Assembly (NCBI GenBank): GCA_933207985.1
Contig: OW240917.1
Location: 104,380,756 to 104,444,755 of the forward strand
Reading direction: 5' to 3'
DNA length: 64,000 bases
DNA from: Pelobates cultripes
Lineage: Eukaryota > Chordata > Amphibia > Anura > Pelobatidae
Shown: positions 22,076 through 32,356 of the stretch, in pieces
Layout of the letters: each line of letters opens with the position of its first letter
Position numbering within the stretch: the first letter of the stretch is position 1
Notes under the pieces: generated by a model
Database searches by the model: none
What the model was told of the DNA's origin: nothing
The model's input: only the letters and a program-made list of their open reading frames with translations
Translations under genes and position numbers: made by a program

Positions 22076-23239
22076 CAGTAACTCACAAAAGTAAGTACAC
22101 CCCTCACATTTTTGTAAATATTTTATTTTTTATTTTCATTTGACAACACTGAAGAAAGGACACTCTGCTACAATGTAAAGTAGTAAGTGTACAGCCTGTA
22201 TAACAGTGTAAATTTGCTATCCACTCAATCCCCATAATTCCCTGCTATTCCCATAATTCAACACACAGCCATTATTTTGTCTAAACCGTTGGCAACAAAA
22301 GTGAGTACACCCCTAAGTGGAAATGTCCAAATTGGGGCCAAAGTGTCAATATTTTGTGTGGCCACCATTATTTTCCAGCATTGCCTTGGAGTTCACCAGA
22401 GCTTCACAGGTTGCCACTGGAGTCCTCTTCCACTCCTCCATGACGATATCACGGAGCTGATGGTTGTTAGAGACCTTGCACTACCCTACCTTCCATTTAA
22501 GGATACCCCAAAGATGCTCAATAGGGTTTAGGTCTGGAGACATGCTTGTTCAGTTCATCACCTTTACCTTCAGCTTCGTTAGCAAGGCAGAGGTCGTCTT
22601 GGAGATGTGTTTGAGGTCGTTATCATGTTGGAATACTGCCCTGCGGCCCAGTCTCTGAAGGGAGGGGATAATGCTCTGCTTCAGTATGTCACAGTACATG
22701 TTGGCATTCATGGTTCCCTCAATAAACTGTAGCTCCCCAGTTCCGGCAGTACTCATGCAGGCCTAGACCATGACACTCCCACCACCATGCTTGAATGTAG
22801 GTAATATACACTTGTCTTTGTACTCCCCACCTGGTTGCCACCACACAAGATTCACACCATCTGAACCAAATAAGTTTATCTTGGTCTCATCGGACCACAG
22901 TACATGGTTCCAGTAATCCATGTCCTTAGTCTGCTTGTCTTCAGCAAACTGTTTGAAGGCTTTCTTGTGCATAATCTTTAGCAGATGCTTCCTTCTGGGA
23001 CGATAGCCATGCAGACCAATTTGATGGTACAGTCGAAGGGGTCAAATACTTATTTCACTCATGGACATGCAAATCAATTTTTAACTTTTTTGACATGCAT
23101 TTTTCTGGATTTGTTTGTTTTTTATTCTGTCTTACACTGTTAAAATACACCTACCATTAAAATTATAAACTGATCATTTCTTTGTCAGTGGGTAAGTGTT
23201 CAAAATTAGCAGGGGATAAAATACTTTTTTCCCTCACTG
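22076..23239 (-). mobile_element. Composite Tc1-like transposon with ends from two families
   Basis: The left end (CAGTAACTCACAAAAGTAAG) belongs to one Tc1 family and is joined to its minus-strand transposase remnant. From about 23038 the sequence switches to the end of another Tc1 family ('GGTCAAATACTTATTTCACTC' to 'CTTTTTTCCCTCACTG'). Both outer ends read CAGT/ACTG next to TA (22074-22075 and 23240-23241), the Tc1/mariner target. Confidence 0.85.
22380..23030 (-). pseudogene. Tc1/mariner transposase fragment
   Basis: The minus-strand frames carry the DDE catalytic core of a Tc1 transposase: V-L-W-S-D-E-T-K-I-N-L-F (first D), then G-G-G-S-V-M-V, F-Q-H-D-N-D-L-K-H (second D; D-N-D-P-K-H is usual), and S-P-D-L-N-P-I-E-H-L-W (catalytic E). 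At least one frame break or stop separates the last motif near 22545. The N-terminal paired-like DNA-binding domain is absent, replaced at about 23038 by the foreign end. The enzyme would cut and paste the element at TA sites; this copy cannot. Confidence 0.88.
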
Positions 23240-23241
23240 TA

Positions 23242-23628
23242 TGTATACTTGTAATTAAAATTATTTAACCCCCATTGAAAATCAGGATTATTGTCAAAAT
23301 TTACAGACTCTCAGCTGTTTCCAGTGAACAAATTTACACAAGAGCAATTGGAAATAGCTTAATACAATCAATGCTTCAAGTTGTTTCCCCAAATTCAATT
23401 TAAAATGCAACTTATAAGGACTTCTCCCGTCTCAAAGTGATTCAACCCCTTTATGGCAAGCATCTACTATATATATACACACATATTAACTCCTATACAC
23501 AATAAATGTATAGGCGTTCAATAGGAACAACTGTATAGGTGTTTAATAGGAGTTGAATATATATTGAACTCCTATACAGTTGTAAAACAAATTATTTAAA
23601 TATAGAAATATTTCTATAGCCAAAATTA

Positions 23629-23674
<46 letters not shown>

Positions 23675-24702
23675 ACCAAGAGTAAGTGTGCAGGATCTTG
23701 TATGATTATATATATATTACGTGTGTGTGTGTGTATACATAAATGTACATGTAAGCATAAAACATAAATATTAATAGTTTGCAAAACTATAATGTATGAT
23801 TTCAAAACTCTAGATATCAGGAGATTTATGTGCAGGTTTTGAAAATTAATTAAGTGAAATGTACCTAATTTATTTTGCACCTAAGATTTTGTCTTGAGGT
23901 TGATCTCACTATATTCACAAATGGATGACATCTCCACAAAATCCTCAAGCCATCTGCCATCAGTCAATAAATCCTCTTTAATTTCCATTAATTCTTATTA
24001 ACAAAAAAAAGTAAATCCATTCATCTGCCTGAGAGATGTACATGACATTATGTGAGAACGGAAAACATATGAAGGTCATTTTATTATATGCATGGTTTTT
24101 CACTTTCACAGTATTTATGTTTATTTACTATATTGCCTGTGATGTTCACCTAGAATTATTTAAATACTTATATTTCTGCTGCATTGTGCATTTTGTAATG
24201 CAGCTGTTTGAAAAAGGGTTTGTTGCTGTTTGCTTGTTTACTTTACTGATGAGCATTTTATAACTTTAGGGCAAGAATATTGCTAAACAGTTTAAAACAT
24301 TACTAAGGCTTATTTTCAAATTTGAAATATTGGTGAATTAAACTCTAAATGCTAAATAATTGATGGCTGATCTGGAAAAAAAAATCCCTCTCCACTATGG
24401 TAACAGCTTGGTTATTTAGCTATATTTTGTCATTTGGATTTTTAATTTGTTACAGTTAAGAGTTTGATGAATAAACCTAAATTGAGTTTATTCACTTTAA
24501 ACAAGGAATCAAGTAATCACATTTAAAGTAAAAAGTCTATGGAAAAAAAATCAGTTCAAGTTATGGTGGCTACCTGATATATGCCCATTTGCTGTCAGCT
24601 GTGCACACACACATACTTGCTCACCTGGTTGCATCCAAGCATATATAAGCAAAAAAGATAATCCGGGAGCACTCACAGGCATTTTAGGTAAACTGTGATT
24701 GT
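23242..24702. other. Intronic sequence with an (AT)n array, otherwise nothing recognised
   Basis: A TA array lies at 23632-23672 and a short (GT)n at 23722-23733. Around 23505-23580 'AACTCCTATACA' recurs in both orientations. No gene. Confidence 0.5.
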
Positions 24703-24941
24703 TTAACCCCTTAAGGACAGCGGGCATGCTTTGCCATCCTTGGGGACCCAGCTCTAAATGCTGGGGGTGACATAGCATGTCCCCGCCATCCTATTCACTT
24801 ACCTGGTGATCGCGGTGGGGGGACTGCCCGAAAAATGTAAAATAAAATATTTAAAAACAGTTTAAAATAAAATATATACTTAGATCATATATATATGATA
24901 CATACATACATACACATACACTGTTTAAGTGTATTTTAATA

Positions 24942-24979
<38 letters not shown>

Positions 24980-25231
24980 TAAATATATTAATATATTAAT
25001 ATCAAAATACACGTAGAATGATATTGATTAAATATATATACATATATCTAATTTATATATATATATATATATATTTATATATAATATAAAATAAATATAT
25101 ATGTAAATACATTTAAGAAATTAAAAACTAATAAAAAATAAATAAAATATATATGTGTATTTTGTTCTAACTGTATTTTAAAATTGACATATATATTGAA
25201 ATCAAAATACACGTAGAACAAAATAATATAC

Positions 25232-26209
25232 CCATATATACTCGAGTATAAGTCGACCCGAAAGTCGAGACCCCTAGTTTTACCCCAAAAAACTGGGAAA
25301 ACTTATTGACTCGAGTATAAGACTAGGGTGGGAAATGCAGCAGCTACTGGTAAATTTCTAAATAAAATTATATCTCCAAAAAATTATATTATTTGAATAT
25401 TTATTTTCATTGTGTGTATAAAATGAATGCAGTGTGTGTGTGTGTGTGTATATGAATGCAGTGTGTGTGTGTATGAATGCAGTGTTTGTGTGTGATGCAG
25501 AGTGTGTGTGTGTATGTGATGCAGAGCCTTTGTGGGGGGTGGGCATTTTTATAATTTTTTTAATTATTATTCTTATTTTAATTTTTTAATTTTTTTGTTA
25601 TATTATTAATATTTAATTTTTATTTTATTATTATTATTATTTTTTAATATTATTAATATTTTATTATTATTTAAATTTGTATTTATTTTTATTCGTCCCC
25701 CTCCCTGCTTGTTAGCTGGCCAGGGAGGGGGGCTCTCATTCCTTGGTGGTCCAGTGGCAGGGGCTGTGTAGGAGGGGGGCTGGCAGTGAGCTGTAACTTA
25801 CCTTTCCTGCAGCTCCTGTCAGCTCCCTTCTCTCTCCTCCGGTCCGATCAGCTCCCCTGTCAGCTCCATTGTAAGTCTTGCAGTGTGAGTGCCGCGCGGA
25901 GCGTTGCCACGGTAACCTGTGGCAACGCTCTGACCCCTCGGCTCTCACGAGACTTGCAGTGGAGCTAACAGGGGAGCTGACCGGACTGGAGCAGAGAGAG
26001 CTGACAGGAGCTGTAGGAAAGGTAAGTTACAGCTTGCTGCCAGCCCCCAACAGGACCACCGGGCTTGTAATGAGCCCGGCGGTCCTTGTCTGTATTATGG
26101 CAATGTAAGTTGCCATAATACAGACATTGATTCGAGAATAAGTTGCGTAGGGGTTTTTCAGCACAAAAAAATGTGCTGAAAAACTCGACTTATACTCGAG
26201 TATATATGG
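25232..26209. mobile_element. 978-bp TIR element with CCATATATACTCGAG ends
   Basis: The termini are a perfect 25-bp inverted repeat starting CCATATATACTCGAGTATAA. Inside are 'GACTCGAGTATAAG' repeated near 25308, a TG microsatellite at 25430-25520, a T/A-rich stretch and a 130-bp-arm inverted repeat at 25780-26043. No transposase is encoded. Superfamily not assigned. Confidence 0.8.
25780..26043. repeat. Large imperfect hairpin, arms about 130 bp
   Basis: The left arm runs GGCAGTGAGCTGTAACTTAC to GCGTTGCCACGG. The right arm runs TGTGGCAACGCTC to GTAAGTTACAGCTTGCTGCC. The centre is near 25913. Each arm also contains several 'AGCTCCC/CTGTCAGCTCC' sub-repeats. Confidence 0.85.
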
Positions 26210-26287
26210 TATATATCTCTATACAAGTATATACGTATATATCACTATATTTATATATACCTATCCATAAATAAAAACTATTAAAAA

Positions 26288-26334
<47 letters not shown>

Positions 26335-26612
26335 TACACACGTATATATATAATAATTCTATGTATATATTTATGTAATAATTTACATAATTAGGTCATT
26401 TTATTAATTACAATTTGCGGGACCTGCCTGACAATCCAGGCCGAAAGTACAGGGAATTTAATTTGCTAGCGCTATATTCAACCCTGTAACTTTTACTGTT
26501 TTGAAACACTAGTATTTGTGTTCAGCGAAGTCTCCTGAGTATAACAGTACCCCTCATGTACAGGTTTTATGGTGTTTTCAAAAGTTACAGAGTCAAATGT
26601 AAGGCTTGTGTT

Positions 26613-27306
26613 TCTGTTGTTTCACATTGAAATTGCCAGATTGCTTACATTGTCTGTTACGTTGCCTTTGAGACCGTATGGTAGCCCAGGAATGAGAATT
26701 ACCCCCATGATGGCATACCATTTGCAATAGTAGACAACCCAAGGTTTTGCAAATGGGGTATGTCCAGTCTTTTTTAGTAGCACCTTAGTCACAAACACTA
26801 ACCAAAATTGACGTTCAAATTAGTTTTTTACATTTTTTGCACACAAACAAATTAACACTAACTTTGGCCAGTGTTTATGACCAAGTGGCTACTAAAAAAG
26901 ACTGGACATACCCCATTTTCAAAACCTTGGTTTGTCTACTATTGCAAATGGTATACCATTCTGTTGTTTCACATTGAAATTGCCAGATTGGTTACATTGT
27001 CTGTTACGTTGCCTTTGAGACCGTATGGTAGCCCAGGAATGAAAATTACCGCAATGATGGCATACCATTTGCAATAGTAGACAACCCAAGGTTTTGCAAA
27101 TGGGGTACGTCCAGTCTTTTTTAGTAGCACCTTAGTCACAAACACTAACCAAAATTGATGTTCAAATTAGTTTTTTACATTTTTTGCACACAAACAATTT
27201 AACACTAACTTTGGCCAGTGTTTATGACCAAGTGGCTACTAAAAAAAGACTGGACATACCCCATTTTCAAAACCTTGGTTTGTCTACTATTGCAAATGGT
27301 ATGCCA
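26613..27306. repeat. Tandem duplication, unit 347 bp
   Basis: 'TTACATTGTCTGTTACGTTG' occurs at 26645 and 26992, exactly 347 bp apart, and the following hairpin (AGTCTTTTTTAGTAGC...) is repeated at the same offset with only a few substitutions. Confidence 0.88.
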
Positions 27307-27799
27307 TCATGGGGCGTAATTCTCATTCCTGGGCTACCATACGGTCTCAAAGGCAACGTTATATATATATATATATATATGGCGAATTTCAATGTGAAAA
27401 AAATCAAAAAATGTAACATGCTGTATTTGACCCTGTAACTTTCCAAAACACCATAAAACCTGTACATAGGGAGTACTGTTTTACACGTGAGACATCGCTG
27501 AATACAAATATGTGTATTTTATTGCAGTAAAAGTTAGAACTACATTTTTAAAACAAAATTCTTATTTTCTAAAAAAAAATTATATTTTATTTATGTTAAA
27601 TTATGTTTCATACCTAAATATTTGATGATAAATGAAAGCCCTGTTTCCCCTGAATAAAATGATATTTAATAAGTGTGGGTGCGCATAATATGAAAGAGGT
27701 GAATTACGCCTGAACAGACATATAGCACAATTTCAAGGTTTTGTTTACATTTTGTTTTGATCACAACATATAAATTTGGCTCAGTCCTTAAGGGGTTAA

Positions 27800-29218
27800 T
27801 GTGAAAACAAAATAATTTACATTATATAAATGTTATAACTACTGATCGACATTTCAGCCCCCTCTGAGTGGTTTTGTCTGCTGAAAAATTTAAAGCAAAA
27901 TTCAAAGTTTGTATTTGATGTTAATCTTAACAATTTTACTTTAATTTATAAAATGCAAGTCATAGACTATTAGACTACAAGCTTATGGCAATTACAGACC
28001 TTACTGAGCTGCCAAAAGTTTTGTAGATGCAGTAGTGTGTAAATTATAATCAAATAGAAGCCTGGAGTGACAGGTGATGCAGTTTTATTTTTCATGTCAC
28101 TGGTCATTTTGTCTTCAGCATTATGTGTATTGTCTGTAATATCACGTTTTGCTGGAAGGGAAACTGGAGCTAAAAAAAAATAAAAATAAAAATCTTATGT
28201 GAATTTTATAGGTTGTGATGTTGCAGAACACAATGTGCCACAGTTCAACTGGAAATGGTCCTTATTTTTGCATTTATATTTCAATATTAATCTAGCAAAG
28301 TATGATACGTGACTTTACCAGTAAAACAAAAGTCAGATAAACTTAGCCCAGTGAACCCAGCTTATAGGACACTGATAGAGTTTATTTACTAAACAGTGAA
28401 TTGTGGTGATCTGGAAATTAAATTGCAAATTTCAATTATGATGATCATCAATACTATGCTGTACTTAAGAAATGCAAACTGTCATGTTGTTGCTAGTTTT
28501 AACAGCAAGATCACAGTAAAGAATTTTGATATTTTTGTGACTTAAATGAAACCCATCACGTTGTTGCTTTTCTTTAGCTTCTCATCTATATCTTTTACTT
28601 AACCGTTTGTAGCAAGTATAAGACATGATGAACACATAGGATATGCTATAGCTTTTAATTATGCTTGCTGACAGAATATTAGCAGGACACAGATGAAACT
28701 AGGGCATTGAAATTAACTGGAAAAAGTAGCAAACAGAATATAACAATAAACTGTCAGAATCAGAGAGTCATTGGAAAACAGAGAAAAACTGTACTTTATT
28801 CTGTAACAATATACAATAGCTACAGCTCCATCTAATGTCCAATCTGGCAAACACAACCATTATAATTATGTAGTTAAAAAGCACAATCATTATAATTCTG
28901 AAGTTCTAAAACTCCATCCTTAACAGCATGTTCATCATTATATAATGCTCAGCTTCATCTGTCCTGCCAAATTATATTTGACTTTGAAAGCTCTTTTGCT
29001 CCTGATGCAACCGTGTGAATGCTACATGTCTTATTCTTATGCATAAAATTTGCTGGCTTCTTTAATAAAATTAATTTGCCATCTTGTATTTTACATTTCA
29101 AGTATTCCATATATCTTAGCAGTAAATGAGAGTTTATATGATGGCATCCCTTTATGTTTGCTGGAGTTAATTTTCATACTGCTCTTTTTTCAGTGGATAC
29201 TACTGTTTCATTAGTATT
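27800..29218. other. AT-rich intronic sequence, nothing recognised
   Basis: No repeat termini, hairpins or coding signal were seen. Confidence 0.5.
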
Positions 29219-29392
29219 GTCTACTGCAGGGGTAGGCAACCTTTTAGCAGCACTGTGCCGATATAGGATTGTGATGACCCGTAGTGTGCCGGTCCTATTT
29301 TTTTTTTTTTAATCGAGATGTGTATGCTGCCGTATTCTGCTTGTGTTATTTTTACTGTAATTGTTTTGTATTGTTGTATTTGTGCGTATATG

Positions 29393-30570
29393 CAGGGCTG
29401 TCTTTAATAGTGACTGGACCCTGGGCAAAGCATTTGCTTAGGGCCCCCTGGACACTGTCTCCCCACCCCAGGCATGCAATCACGTCCTCCACCTCAACGC
29501 AGTGGCAGACCTAAAGTAGAGAGGTGCAAGAAATTTTGGGGGTCTCCCTGTTGCATGGGTGATTAAAAGGTAGATCCCCATCTGTCGTGCAACTCCAGAA
29601 ATGCATTGACAGCTGGGGCTCTACCATTTACCCATGTTTGCAGGTCTGTATTTAGCACTAAGCAGTTTTTGTGTGTTTGAACGTAAACAGGTTTTTGTAT
29701 GGAATATGTTTGTTTGTGGTGTTGGCGTGATTGCAAGCATGTATTTGTGTAGTGTTGGTTTTTGAATTCAGGGGTGTATTTACATATAATTTTGGTGTGT
29801 GACACAGACATGTGTTTGTACGTAGTGTTGAGATTTGAATGCAGAGGTGTATTTGTGTGTAGTGTTAGTGTGTGAATGCTGAGATGTATACACACACACA
29901 GAGATATATACACACTGAAATGCGTACACACACACACATACACACACAGACATACTGACACACACAGACATCTGACACACACACACAGACATACTGACAC
30001 ACGCAAAGACATACTGACACATACTGACACACAGACATGCTGACACACAAAGACATACTGACACACACAGATATGACACACACACAGATATACTGACCCA
30101 CACACACATACTGACACACACACACATACAGACATACTAACACACACACACACACACTGACAGACATACTGACACAGACATACACTTTAAAACCCACCCT
30201 CCAGTTTCCTACCTTTCCTGCTGGTGGCTGAAGGTGTTGGGAGTTGGGGTCTAGCGCTCTCGGCCAGCCCCCCTCCAATCTGCCTACTCTTCTTTCCCAC
30301 GTGCTCCTCTCTTTGTGGGAGGAAGTGATGCGTGGCCATCACTTCCTCCAGCTTGCTGCCGAAAAGCAAGGGGCCCGCTTGCGCTGTTAAAGTGCCTCAG
30401 TGTGCGACCGGGCCCCTGCTGACAGAAGCCCACCGGGTGATCCTTTGTGCAGGGGCCACCCGGTGGGCCTCCTTAGTGTGCAGATTACCAGCCAGAGGGT
30501 TAGAAATAGTTGAGGCCAGACGGGCTCACGGTGCAGCTGCCCAGTTTGCCCCACGTTAAAGACGGCCCTG
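29393..30570. mobile_element. hAT MITE (inner), inserted into the outer one
   Basis: The termini are CAGGGCTGTCTTTAA and TTAAAGACGGCCCTG. CGTATATG is duplicated exactly at 29385-29392 and 30571-30578. The interior includes a CA/TG microsatellite and GC-rich DNA; no transposase. The paralogous copy at 8421 has the unoccupied site. Confidence 0.95.
29888..30180. repeat. (CA)n-rich microsatellite/minisatellite
   Basis: Variants of ACACACAGACATACTGAC are repeated many times. Minus-strand frames made of C, V and S (29563-30278) are translations of this array and not genes. Confidence 0.92.
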
Positions 30571-31189
30571 CGTATATGAGCTATTATATTGTTTATGTTC
30601 ATGAGTAGTTTATGGTATTGTATATGATACATATGAATGTGGGCTGTGTATGGGGGCTGCTTGTGGAATTGTGTGTGTGGATGGATATGTCACAATGTGT
30701 GTTTGGTAGTGTGTGGGGGCTGTTTGGGGTATTGCATGTGGGGTTGTGTGCATGTATGTGGATTGTTAGTGGTGTTTCGTTTGTGCGGATTGTGTGTATG
30801 TTTGTGTGTGGGCTTTCCGTATTGTTTGTATGAGGGGAGGGTTATTCTGCATTTCTGTGTATATCTAGCAGTGTGGGTGGCTTCCCTGGATTCCAGTGAG
30901 GACTAGGCCGGTCAGGTAAATGTCAAGGACAGGAGCTGCAACAGCAACTGCAAGCTGTTCTACTACAGTGTGGATTCCTATCCACAAGTGCTGGGAGGAA
31001 GTGATCTGAGATCACTACCTCTACGTGCTGCAATGCATAAATTGAGGATTGTCCTTCACCACCTTTTCGGATTAGCAGATATCTGAAGTTTTACTGGGAC
31101 TCCTGATAGGCCAGAGCCTGTTTGGCTTTAGCAGCCTTGAGTGCCGTGCATGGCACTAGTGCCGTAGGTTGCCTACCCCTAGTCTACTG

Positions 31190-32276
31190 TTTCATTACTA
31201 TTGTATGTTTACTATAAATTCTAATTCCTTTTAGTCAAAGTTTTCAGGTGAATTGACAAACACATTTCTTGATTTTATTCTGTATGTATCCCCCACATTT
31301 GCACAGTCCGCAGAGAAGAAATTAAGTAGTGGGACCTGAGGTGCTGTCTGTTCTTAAGGCAGAAGGACCAGGTGAGCTGCTGGTGCAGGCTGTGGTAATC
31401 CAGCCATGGGAGCTGCTGCTTTTGCATTGTTTGGATCAGTGTAAAGACTCGATGGAGTTTGCCAACTTTGCAAACTCCATGAGATGGCTTAGAAATTCTG
31501 TCAGAGTTTGCAGTAAAGGAGCTCAGTATGGAGTAGCACCAATAGCGAATTTTAGACAAGGGGTATCAAGAAATCAGTTATATACAGGCACAAGGTCTGT
31601 CGAAGTGGCAAAGTTTTATAAGTGAAATCACAAGCAAGGTGTCAGAAATCCCATAAGAGATCAGGGTATATGCAGAAAGTCCACGGGTAAGTTTCTGCAG
31701 GAGCACATAACTTCTTAGCAATGAGGGAATTTCAGGAGTGTGGGACACACTTCTCCTGAGTCATGCTGCTTCATTAGTGTCACTTCTATCACTCCACATA
31801 CCTCCATTATAAATAACTAAGATCCAGGGGAATATTGTAATGAAATAAGATGGGGACTTCTTAGTGATGCTTGACATGGTGCTAGTTTTAAATGCTTAGT
31901 AGATACTCTCCCACCTGCCTTCTGTTTGTAATATGAGGATTTCAACCAGCGATATTCAGTCCTTCTGAAAAGTGGTCCAAATGCTGGCTTTTTCAGAGCT
32001 TTGTCTGTTAAATCCAGACATTGTATAAATAATCCCAACAAAGTCTAGATTTTGCAGTCAGGATGGCCCCATACAGCACTGGATGTTTCTGCTCTGTTAG
32101 GTACAAGGCTGTTTGGACTGTAGTTATTAATACAAATACACAAAAACAAATCCTGCGCTTAAACTCCTACTATTCTTGGGTGGCATCAACGAACATAGCA
32201 CACATTAGCCCCAATACATTTAGTAAAAATCAAAGAAAAAAAGTTACCTGTGTTCTTCCCAAATCCCTATGCATAT
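31190..32276. other. Intronic sequence with a weak dispersed repeat
   Basis: The block at about 31990-32125 ('TCCAGACATTGTATAAAT', 'TTTTGCAGTC', 'GTTTGGACT') resembles 60815-60945. The sequence at 31440-31490 contains GGAGTTTGCCAACTTTGCAAACTCC, a perfect short hairpin. No gene. Confidence 0.4.
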
Positions 32277-32356
32277 TTAACACTTTAAGGACCAAACCTC
32301 TGGAATAAAAGGGAATCATGACATGTCACACATGTCATGTGTCCTTAAGGGGTTAA
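32277..32356. mobile_element. 80-bp TTAA foldback MITE
   Basis: TTAA borders at 32277 and 32353. The outer arms are TTAAGGAC and GTCCTTAAGGGG, and the core ACATGTCACACATGTCATGT is itself palindromic. Its termini match those of the long foldback elements (TTAACCCCTTAAGGAC). Confidence 0.8.

Larger units (their letters stand above)
24703..27799 (-). mobile_element. TTAA-bounded foldback element, copy 3, with an inserted TIR element
   Basis: TTAACCCCTTAAGGAC begins it and GTCCTTAAGGGGTTAA ends it. The two ends correspond to the opposite ends of copies 1 and 2: the GC-rich end is now on the left and the 'CATTTTGTTTTGATCA' end on the right, so this copy is inverted. It carries the same 'GTCCAGTCTTTTTTAGTAGC' hairpins, a 347-bp tandem duplication of one hairpin (26613-27306) and a 978-bp TIR element at 25232. 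No transposase frame. Confidence 0.82.
29227..31181. mobile_element. hAT MITE (outer), complete with 8-bp target duplication
   Basis: The ends CAGGGGTAGGCAACCT and AGGTTGCCTACCCCTA form the inverted termini. GTCTACTG flanks both sides (29219-29226 and 31182-31189), the 8-bp duplication expected of hAT transposition. The interior is non-coding, TG-rich, and holds a second hAT element. An older copy is at 8421-9149. Confidence 0.95.

Noticed and set aside
25786..26108. Frames on both strands around 25.8-26.1 kb
   Set aside because: They lie in a large inverted repeat, so both strands show similar translations; no gene.
29563..30278. Long overlapping minus-strand frames rich in C, V and S
   Set aside because: They translate a CA/TG microsatellite inside a MITE. 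No start context, domain or splice support.
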